Of a stretch of 64,000 nt of DNA, positions 20,901 through 28,400 are shown one piece after another (the stretch's first letter is position 1; each line of letters opens with the position of its first letter). A model generated the notes under the pieces. That model made no database searches. It was not told where the DNA came from and saw nothing but the letters and a program-made list of their open reading frames with translations. Origin of the DNA: Elusimicrobiota bacterium (GTDB lineage: Bacteria; Elusimicrobiota; Elusimicrobia; UBA1565; UBA9628). The stretch spans positions 1-64,000 of the forward strand of contig JACRDQ010000008.1 in the NCBI GenBank assembly GCA_016218545.1. The letters are read 5' to 3'. The position numbers were made by a program, and so were the translations under genes.

Positions 20901-22811
20901 GTCCGCCAGGACCGTGACCGAGGCGTCGGCCTGGTTGGCGATGAAGACGCGGTCCTCGGCCTCGTCGACCACCATGCTCTCGGGCGTGCCGCCCGAAGCC
21001 AGGGTCGCGACGACCGCGAGGGTCCGGCCGTCGAGCACCGTGATGGTCTTGGTCCCGGAATTGGCGACGTAGACCCGGCCTCCCCTGCGCTTGACCGCCA
21101 CGGCCCTGGGCTTGGACCCGACCGGGACGTTCGCGATCACGGCGTCAGCCGCCCCGTCGATGACGGAAACCGAGTCCGAGCCGTAGTTGGCCACGTAGAC
21201 CCGGTTGAGGTTGGGGTTGGCCGCCACCGAGAGGGGGTAGAAACCCACGGGGATCTTCTTGAGGACCCTGGCGGTCGCCGTTTCGACCACCGCCACCTGA
21301 TGGCTGCCGTAGAGGGCCACGTAGGCCTTGCCGGTCGCGTTGTTCACCGCCACGGCCCGCGGGTAGTCCTCGGCCGTGCCCACGACCGCGGCGCCGAGCG
21401 GTACCTCGGCCGCGGCGTCGAACGTGCGGAGGCTGCTCCCGGGGATGCCGACGGCCTGCAGTTGCGTGGCGAGGAGTTGGTTGGCTTCCGGATAGGCCTC
21501 GATGTTGGTGAGGCTGTAGGCCGTGAACGGCGCCTGATACTTCACGCCGCCGGCCGTCATCAGTTTGCTCAAGGAGCCGTTCGACTCGGGTCCGGAGAGC
21601 ACGAAGGTTTTCCCCAGGCCGGGGAAGGGCGCGAGGTCGGTCGGGGTCTCGAACGGGTCCGGGATGATCCTCTCCAGGACGAAGGTGCGCTTGTTCCACT
21701 CCGTGAGCGCGCTCGTCATGCCGCAGCCGATCATGATCCGGTCGGTGCCCGGGATCAGGGCCATGGTCTTGGGAAGCAGGCGCGCGAGGTCCACCCTGGC
21801 CAGGCCGGCGTCGGTCTTCAGGTCGAAGGGGGAGAGGTCGTTGGAAACCTGGTTGGCCGTGAAGGCGAGCCCGAGCCCCGCGTCCAGGGCCACGGCCGAG
21901 GGCCGGCGGCCGGTGGGAAGGGTCTTGAGGAGCTTGCCCGCGTTGAGGTCGATGATCTTGAACTTATCGCCATAGGTGTCGAGCGCGTAGAGGCGGCCGG
22001 AGGCGGGGTCGAGCGCAAGTTTCCAGAGGTAGCCGGAGACCGCGATGGTGCCGTCCTTGACGAGGAGGCCGGAGGCGTCGGTCTTGAATCTCGTCACGAG
22101 GCCGTAGGTCCCGACATAGACCCTCCCGGCGGCCGGGTCCGAGACGATCTCGGCCGGCCAGGACTGGCCCAGCGGGGTCTTCTGGAGCACGGTCATGCTC
22201 GCCTTGTCCAGGACCCAAAGCTCGGCCTGGTGATCGGCGGTCCGGTAGACCGCAGCGAAGATCCGCGAAGGGCTCTGGGCGAGGCTGCCGACCGTGTTTC
22301 CCGGCGGGAAGGCGGCCGACGCCTTGAGGATCCCGTTAGCGGCGTTGATGCGGCGGACGTGGTCCTGGCTCGACACGTAGGCGAGGCCGTACTGGGTGCC
22401 GAGCACGATGGCCTCGCCCGCGGCCTCGTCCGCAGCCACGAGCCGGGGATACAGCGAGCCGAGACTGAAGGCGGCCTTCTTGGTCCGCGAGGCGGCGTCG
22501 ACCACATGGAGGGTGTTCTGGCCGATCACGAACACGAGTCCCCGGACCCCGTCGAAGGCCAAAGACGAGGGGTTCGTGATGCCGGTCATCTCGGCAACGG
22601 GCTTGCGGGAGGCGGCGTCTACGACCACCAGGCTGTTGGAGTAGTCGCCCGCGACCCAGACCTCGTGCCGGACCGGGTCGGCCGCAGCGGCCGAGGGGGC
22701 GGAGATGCCGAAGGGGGAGGCGCTCAAGATGAAGGTCCGCTCGACCGAGGGCTCGGCCCACGCGGAGGCTGCCAGGCCCAAGAGCAGGGAGACGGGAAGG
22801 GAGATCCTCAT
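17946..22811 (-). CDS. Giant exported YVTN beta-propeller/FG-GAP protein with T9SS-type C-terminal sorting domain
   Basis: Signal peptide; repeats NRVYVANYGSDSVSVIDGAADAVIANVPVGSKPRAVAV; VGDLDGDGRKEVAFG/IGDTDGDGKLEIVFG; C-terminus VYFFPNPAKPGEPPVFHVETQARSVEIRVYSMAGQLLRTK...GLPAGVYIYTVSAQ...GRFGLLR. Confidence 0.88.
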   Translation of the reverse strand: MRISLPVSLLLGLAASAWAEPSVERTFILSASPFGISAPSAAAADPVRHEVWVAGDYSNSLVVVDAASRKPVAEMTGITNPSSLAFDGVRGLVFVIGQNTLHVVDAASRTKKAAFSLGSLYPRLVAADEAAGEAIVLGTQYGLAYVSSQDHVRRINAANGILKASAAFPPGNTVGSLAQSPSRIFAAVYRTADHQAELWVLDKASMTVLQKTPLGQSWPAEIVSDPAAGRVYVGTYGLVTRFKTDASGLLVKDGTIAVSGYLWKLALDPASGRLYALDTYGDKFKIIDLNAGKLLKTLPTGRRPSAVALDAGLGLAFTANQVSNDLSPFDLKTDAGLARVDLARLLPKTMALIPGTDRIMIGCGMTSALTEWNKRTFVLERIIPDPFETPTDLAPFPGLGKTFVLSGPESNGSLSKLMTAGGVKYQAPFTAYSLTNIEAYPEANQLLATQLQAVGIPGSSLRTFDAAAEVPLGAAVVGTAEDYPRAVAVNNATGKAYVALYGSHQVAVVETATARVLKKIPVGFYPLSVAANPNLNRVYVANYGSDSVSVIDGAADAVIANVPVGSKPRAVAVKRRGGRVYVANSGTKTITVLDGRTLAVVATLASGGTPESMVVDEAEDRVFIANQADASVTVLADPAGPGSQPPTIAHAPIVGTFPEGTDIAVEAQVTDDAGTPVVTLTYWEPGSAVYHTVPMHLVAGAAFKAVIPATFLTSLKGDRVSYFIDASDAEGNGPPLGQGMGAPASPNQFSVSKGLSLLWTQKFGRISGGFYRMVPGPSAAIGDIRPDLPGLEIATGNEEYWPITGTPNVQGRWFLFGSQGSVVFWKNTENDEAHSSVNLFDLNGDGVPEMLGGTTSGRELQAWDGQGRWIWRHLLDGHHLSTPAVDILEPGTDPMVYGGSFDNYFRCVNGRTGLLAWKFKAETWIWTSPAVGDLDGDGRKEVAFGTDQLTIGRPNFYVLDAASGTVRWTASLGGHMRASAALWDTDGDGVLEVLVGAPDGVFRALDGKTGAPHWTFKTGGEIVSSAAIGDTDGDGKLEIVFGSSDGKLYALTPDGRVKWTADLGSPVLGSPALARRRPGAGLDVYVTAAAGNLFILSGADGRILSGFGTGAGVVSSPVVGDVDGDGKLEVFFQDRAAENTGDMAGDLFYALRDLGSQVPAFAREWPVFRCNAAHTGFCHPAAAPQPAPSPDPLPAPAPAPEPTPAPAPAPEPAPTPVPDPAPAPTPEPEPAPAPEPPADDGCTDTSAILKLPKDGKKIWGNAVTTMAEAACAKAQFSKVVFQYRPVSGGEWTDIAQPDAKKPYSVYWNVSDGNVPWGFHRVRAVAYDLDGKADPDPPEITVEVGDANADIIEDGNPDVDPNNPHRLIEKVDASTSTTISLADGSSVLIPQGAVPAGEKIEVTYPKPGAAPAPKSPFALLKPVGVYLSLSFANGTESFSKPLEVFMSAPDSDDDGIVDGTAVPTKDLKPYYYNEKLAAWAPVGGKTKALFGVSAAAQAAGLPGVGFATDHFTLFGLFQESYPTAPASDEVYFFPNPAKPGEPPVFHVETQARSVEIRVYSMAGQLLRTKTLEGPALLVDGKYAFRYTLDPTGLPAGVYIYTVSAQRNGQPDLRAKGRFGLLR
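19101..19270 (-). repeat. Pro/Ala/Glu-rich low-complexity linker within the 1621-aa protein
   Basis: PQPAPSPDPLPAPAPAPEPTPAPAPAPEPAPTPVPDPAPAPTPEPEPAPAPEPP. Confidence 0.85.
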
Positions 22812-23416
22812 CGCGGACCCTTGAAGAGGGGGATGATCCTGACCCCGGCGGACTCAGGAGGAGCGCCGGGGCCGGGCTGGACGACGACGAGGGCCTGGTA
22901 GGGCCCCCCGGGAGCCTCGCGGCCGAGTCGGTCGCGGCCGTCCCACGCGATGACGTGGTTCTTGCCCTTGAGCCCGCCTGGCTGGCCCGCGGCCGCGTTG
23001 AACTCCGCCGCCGGGACCCCATCGGGGCCGACGATCGAGATGGTCACGTCCGTATCCGCGGGGAGGTCGTAGTCCAGGGCGAAATCCGAAGGCGGCTGGA
23101 CGTCTTTGTTGACCAGGCTGGGGGCCGCGACCGGCGCGGTCGGCGCCGACGGCGCGGATTGGGTCTTCATCTTGCCGCCCTTGTTCATGAAGCGCAAGGA
23201 AGGCCGTTCGCCCGGAGCAAGGGTCTCGGTGATCTCCCCGTTGTCAGCGGGGCCTTTGGCCGCCGGCTGGGTCTTGGCCAGCTGATCCGAGGCCAGGGCG
23301 TGGCGCTCGAACGCTGCTTTCTCCTCGGCCGAGCCCCGGGCCGGCTGGCCGGCCCAGGCCCAGCCCGCGCACATCCATGCCAGGACCGCGAGCCCGAGGA
23401 CCGTCCGCATCGCCAT
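22808..23416 (-). CDS. Exported protein with FlgD-like Ig-fold domain
   Basis: Signal peptide; FALDYDLPADTDVTISIVGPDGVPAAEFNAAAGQPGGLKGKNHVIAWDGRDRLGREAPGGPYQALVVV. ATGA overlap with the downstream gene. Confidence 0.75.
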   Translation of the reverse strand: MAMRTVLGLAVLAWMCAGWAWAGQPARGSAEEKAAFERHALASDQLAKTQPAAKGPADNGEITETLAPGERPSLRFMNKGGKMKTQSAPSAPTAPVAAPSLVNKDVQPPSDFALDYDLPADTDVTISIVGPDGVPAAEFNAAAGQPGGLKGKNHVIAWDGRDRLGREAPGGPYQALVVVQPGPGAPPESAGVRIIPLFKGPR

Positions 23417-23427
23417 GGTCGAGCCTC

Positions 23428-24333
23428 CTAGAACCTGTACCCCAGGCTGAGCCTCTGGGTGTTGCCGATGTTCCCTGCCGGAGCGAATGAGTAGTCCACG
23501 GCATACTCCCGCAGCCGCAACCCGAAGCCGGCGTTGAAGCGCGCCAGGGCCGGGACGCTCGATCCCGCGGCCATGCTACCGTTGGCAGCGAGGTAGCTGG
23601 CGCGCAGGAGGAACCCGTGGTAGACCTCGGCCTCGCCGCCGAGGCCGAGGCCGAACTTCTTGTCGAAGAAGCGGTGCCTGACGTCCGCGGAGAGCATGAA
23701 GCGGGGGATGACGCTCACGGCGGCTCCGGCGTTCAGGGTGAGCGGGAGTTGGGAGTCCCCGCTCTGCCAGCGCATCTCCGGCCCGACGTTGAGCAGGGCG
23801 ACGCCCAGGCGCACCCGGCTGTCGTGCTTATAGGAAGCGCCAAGGTCCGCGGCAAAGCCCGAGGCCGTGGTCTCAGCGATCTGCTGCTGGATGAACTTGG
23901 CGTTGAAGCCCAAGCCGAACCTGCCGGCCCGCACGCCGTAGCCCGCGATGAAGAGCCGGTCCGAGGCCGAGTAGTCCCCGGACCTGACGCCGCTCCGGTC
24001 TCGGCGCTCGATGTCGCCTTGGCCTAGGTAGTTCACGGAAAGCCCGAAGGTGCCGAACCCGGTCGGGTGGGCATAGCCGAGGGTCTCAAGGCGGGCTTCC
24101 CCGTAGAGCTCCGTGTGGGTGAAGCCGATCTCCGGCCTGGTGATGAAGGAAAGGCCCCCGGGGTTCCAGTAAAGTGAATGCAGGTCCCCGGACACCGCGG
24201 TATAGGCTCCGAGGGCCGCTGGCCTAGCTCCTGTGGGGATGTCCAGGATGGATGAGGCGCGGGCCTGGGGAAGAATGGAAAAGCTTGCGATCGCAACGAG
24301 GAGTGCCGCCCTGGTTCGGACCCCGGTCGCCAT
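23428..24333 (-). CDS. PorV/PorQ-family outer-membrane beta-barrel protein
   Basis: Signal peptide; SSILDIPTGARPAALGAYTAVSGDLHSLYWNPGGLSFITRPEIGFTHTEL and C-terminal LRLREYAVDYSFAPAGNIGNTQRLSLGYRF. AGGAG upstream of ATG. Confidence 0.85.
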   Translation of the reverse strand: MATGVRTRAALLVAIASFSILPQARASSILDIPTGARPAALGAYTAVSGDLHSLYWNPGGLSFITRPEIGFTHTELYGEARLETLGYAHPTGFGTFGLSVNYLGQGDIERRDRSGVRSGDYSASDRLFIAGYGVRAGRFGLGFNAKFIQQQIAETTASGFAADLGASYKHDSRVRLGVALLNVGPEMRWQSGDSQLPLTLNAGAAVSVIPRFMLSADVRHRFFDKKFGLGLGGEAEVYHGFLLRASYLAANGSMAAGSSVPALARFNAGFGLRLREYAVDYSFAPAGNIGNTQRLSLGYRF

Positions 24334-24391
24334 GATTTCTCCTAGTCTAACAGCAGGACCAAGTTCCGTAAATACACGGCCGGGTAACATC

Positions 24392-24411
24392 GCGTAACCG
24401 GGGTGTTACGC
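24392..24411. promoter_or_regulatory. Inverted repeat upstream of the porV-like gene
   Basis: GCGTAAC-CGGGGT-GTTACGC, with a further GTAAC at 24384-24388. Confidence 0.4.
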
Positions 24412-24450
24412 TGGAAAAGTGATGGTGTTTACTGAGTAATAACTAGGAGC

Positions 24451-24987
24451 CTAGAGCCGTCGCTTGACGCTCGCGCCCTTGAGCCAGAAATCGAGCTCGC
24501 GTTGGCGCAGTTCGAGGACAGCCTTGGAGCCTGTGTCGAGGAACCTGGGTGGGGAGGACTTCTCCACTGGTCCGAGCGCCAGCCGGGCCTTCTCGAGCCT
24601 GCCGTCGAGAGCGATCCTGAGCCACAGGCGCTCTACAGCCTTGCCCTTGGCGTCATCCTTCCTTGCGAAGAGGATCAGACAGATGGGTTTGCCGCCCCGT
24701 CCTCCGGGCTCCATGAAGACGAGCGCGCGTCGAGAGCGGTTGTCCACGGCTTTCGACGGGGGGGAGGCCAGGAACCTGGCCTTGGAGCCGGAGGGCAGGC
24801 CGAGGTCCTTGGCCACCGCGCCCTCGGCCACGGTCTCGCCAGGGCCTCCGGTCAGGATGTCCCGCACGAGGTCCGCGATGGTGGACTCCGCCTGGACGGA
24901 AAGGGACTGTTTGGGGGCGGCGTGCAGCCACGCGGGCCCGAGGACGGTCAGGCCGGCGAGGCAGGCTGAGAGCAGGGCGGGTCTCAT
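24451..24987 (-). CDS. Exported hypothetical protein (possible LolA-like fold)
   Basis: Signal peptide MRPALLSACLAGLTVLGPAWLHAA; LWLRIALDGRLEKARLALGPVEKSSPPRF. Confidence 0.6.
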   Translation of the reverse strand: MRPALLSACLAGLTVLGPAWLHAAPKQSLSVQAESTIADLVRDILTGGPGETVAEGAVAKDLGLPSGSKARFLASPPSKAVDNRSRRALVFMEPGGRGGKPICLILFARKDDAKGKAVERLWLRIALDGRLEKARLALGPVEKSSPPRFLDTGSKAVLELRQRELDFWLKGASVKRRL

Positions 24988-25015
24988 GCCGTTAGTTTAG
25001 CAATTGGGCGGTTCC

Positions 25016-25417
25016 TCAGCCCTCCACGTACTTGACCCAGACCTGGCGGGTCCGAGGGCCGTCGAACTCCGCCAGGTAGACGGCCTGCCAGGTCCCCAGG
25101 CGCAGGGTGCCGCCCTCCACGATCAGGGTGAGCGACGGGGAGAAGAGCGAGCTCTTGATGTGGCTGTCGGAGTTGCCCTCGGCGTGGGCGAAGCCCGAGT
25201 CCCGGGGGATGAGCTTGTCCAGGTAGCCCGAGATGTCGGAGGTCACGTCTGGGTCCGCGTTCTCGTTGATGGTCACCCCGGCGGTGGTGTGCGGGACGAA
25301 GACGGTCAGGAGACCCGAGGTGGCGCCGATGTCGCGCAGGTGGTCGAGGAGCTCGGCGGTGATGTCCACGAACTCGGTGCGGGCTTTGGTCGGGATGCGG
25401 AATTCCTTGGTGGACAT
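25016..25417 (-). CDS. yjbQ: YjbQ/UPF0047 family protein
   Basis: GLLTVFVPHTTAGVTINENADPDVTSDISGYLDKLIP and GTLRLGTWQAVYLAEFDGPRTRQVWVKYVEG are family signatures. Confidence 0.93.
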   Translation of the reverse strand: MSTKEFRIPTKARTEFVDITAELLDHLRDIGATSGLLTVFVPHTTAGVTINENADPDVTSDISGYLDKLIPRDSGFAHAEGNSDSHIKSSLFSPSLTLIVEGGTLRLGTWQAVYLAEFDGPRTRQVWVKYVEG

Positions 25418-25435
25418 GGGCTCTCCTTGGATCGC

Positions 25436-28400
25436 TCAGAATTGGAACGTCAGCGTGCTGCCCAGCTGGTAGGAGACGAACTCCTCCTCCTTGAGGTACT
25501 TGTGCCAGAGGCGCGAGAAGGCGCCGTTCATGGTCATGCGCAGGTTCTTGGCGATCTCGTAGTCGCCGCTCGTGTTGAGGGTGAAAAGGCGCGAGTTGTC
25601 CGCCACGGTGATGGGCGAGGTCTTCTGCGCCATGGACATGGTGGTCGTCCAGATGATGCGGTTGGTGAACATCAGGGGCTTGGCGGCCCCGGGGAGCTTC
25701 AGGCCCTTGGGCAGGGCGAGGTCCGCCCGGACGAGCATGCTGGGCGTCAGGGTGGTCAGGTCCTGGGTCTTCAGGCCCGTGCCGAGCTTGGTGACGTCGT
25801 TGGTGTAGTCCATCTTGGGCGTGAAGCGGAACTTCTTGACGTCGAAAGTGACCTGGACGGTCGCGTCCTCGTGGGAGACGCGCTGGACCATCTCGTTGAT
25901 GCGCAGGTCCTTCTTCTCCGACACGCGGAAGTTGTAGTTGATGAGGCTGTCGAACTTCTTGAGCACGATGGTGCGCAGGTCGGTCCCGAAGGACTCCTCG
26001 TCCTCGAGCGAGGTCGCCACGGCCTCCGTCTTGCGGAAGGAGTACTTGAAGTTCATCTGGGTGCTGCTCATCCAGCGGTCGGTGAACCAGAGCTTCTCGA
26101 GCTCCCCGACGGAGGCGACCATGTCCGGGAGCGTGGTGGAGACGCGCTTGGAGACCGTGCCGGTCACGTCCGTGCGCTCGACGGACTTGAGGTAGTTGTT
26201 GGACAGGGCGATCGTCTTGAAGGCCGACCAGCGGCCCCGCAGGTCGTAGGCCTCGATAGGGTTCCAGCGCTGGGAGGAGTTGAAAGTGTCGCGCAGGGTC
26301 TGGTTGGCGCGCTGGGCCGCGGGGTTCTTGGGCCGGAGGGACTCGCGGACCCAGAAGCCGAACTGGGAGCGCAGGCCTTTCTCGACGGCGTTCCAGACGT
26401 CGCCGTCCTGGACCTGGTAGCTGGAGGTGATGTGGAAGGAGCGGAAGAACTTGGAGCCCTGGAAGATCTCGGCGATGGAGATGGGGAGGTTCAGGGAGCC
26501 GTTGGCGTTGCGGTTGACGGTCTTGATCTGGCCGACGTCGAAGATGAAGGTGGAGCCGAACACGACGTAGGTCGACACGCTCAGGTTGTTGTTCTCGATG
26601 ATGTCGACGGTGTAGTTGAGCTGCGGGTTGAGCCAGCGCAGGAGGCGCCAGTTCGAGTTGAAGCCCGCGCTCTGGTTGAGGGACTTCGCGTAGGCGTGGG
26701 TCGACTCTCCGCTCGTGATGAGGTCGGCGCGGCGCTCGATGACCCGCGTGAGCGAGTAGTTGGGGTTGAACCCGGCCCCCTGCCAGGGCTGGAAGGTCAG
26801 GCGGCCGATGTAGGTCTGGCTGAGCTCTCTAGTGTTGGCGTTGCCCGGCAGGCTGCGAGCCAGCAGGGACTCGAAGCTGACGTCGTGGCGCGACATCGAG
26901 TAGCTGGCGTCCACGGACTTGGGCAGGACGCGCCAGTTGACGGGGACCCCGTAGTTCAGCGAGGCGTTGTAGGTCTGGCGGTCGTCGGCGCGGGTGAGCA
27001 GCTCGTACTCCGTGCGCACGCGGGTGTGGCCGACGCTCAGTCTCGGCCAGGCGCCGAGCGCGAAGTTGCCCGAGGCGGTCCCGTTCCAGGTGACGACCCG
27101 CCCCTGCTGGAGGAGGTTGACCGTGTTGGAGAGGTCCCCGGTCTTCACGGTGGAGGGGGTCTCGGTGATCGCGCGGCTCACGGAGAAGTTCATGGGGAAG
27201 AACCGGAGGCGGCTGAAGTTGAGATAGGAGGAGTCCTCCCGCCGGTTCTGGTTCGTCACCACGGAGGTGGGGGTCTGGAAGTTGCGGTCGCGGGACCAGT
27301 GCTTGGCGCCGAAGCTCGCCCAGCCCGGGATCTCGAAATTGGCCTCGAATTTCTTGGCCGTGCCGACCCTGGTGACGGGCTCGGAGAGGTAGATCTCATT
27401 GAGGTGGATGCGCCCCCGCTTGGTCTCCCCGACCGGGGAGGCCGTGGAGCGCACGCCCGCCATGACCTGGGCCACCTGCTGGAGGCTGGGGACGCCGCTG
27501 GAGAGGATGACGACGTCGGGGGCGGTCGCCCGCCAGCCCTCCGCGATCATGTCTCCGTTGTCGTCGGCCTGGTGGATCTGGATCTTGCGCCAGCCCGTGA
27601 AGGTGATCGGGACGCGGGCCTCGAAGAAGTTGGTGTCGTTGCCGACGCGCAGGAAGAAGATCTTGTTCCCGGACACGTTGACGTTGTTCGGGTCCGCGTT
27701 GCCGTAGATGAGGAAGTTGAAGTACCGGTGCTGGCTGACGTCCACCGCGCGGCTGAAGACCCTCTTCGTGTAGACCACGGGCTCCACGCCGCCGACGGGG
27801 GCCCCCGAGTTCACGAACTCGAGCTGGAGGGCCTGCTCCGTGATGTTGCGCGACCCGGTCTGCTTCTGGAGCGTCGAAACGTCGCCGTAGAGGTCCGAGA
27901 AGGCCTCGGAGGCCTGGCCGCCGGCGTTGAAGATGGGGAGGTAGTCGGGGTTGTCCACGGAGTTGACGGGCGTGGCGGTGAGGGTCTCGATGTTGGACGT
28001 CTGGCCCTGGCCGTTGGAGGGGTCGCCGGAGGTGCCCCGGAGCCAAGTGTTGCCCACCACGGCGATGCGGGCGAACTTGATGGCGCAGACCATGCCCGCG
28101 CACGCGGAGCCGCCGGCTTTCTTCCGGATCGAGATCCTGATGTGCTTGATGGAGGTCCAGCGGCTGGCCGTGGCGGTGGAGATGTTCAGCGGGACCTGGA
28201 AGGTGCGCCACTTGTTCGCGCCGAAGTCGATGGAGGTGTGGTCCGTGGAGTCGGTGGCATTGTGGAGCGTGTTGTTGCCCAGCGCCACGCTGCCCAGGTA
28301 GCCGAAGTCGTCTCCGCTGAAGTCCTGGGAGTCGAGGCGCGCGTTCTGGTCGAGGTCCTCGGTGTCGATGCGCCCGTTGCCCGCCCCGTAGGCGGCGCTC

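Noticed and set aside
19887-22901. 1004-aa plus-strand ORF (and 17505-19877)
   Set aside because: Antisense to the 1621-aa propeller protein; repetitive biased composition, no domain.
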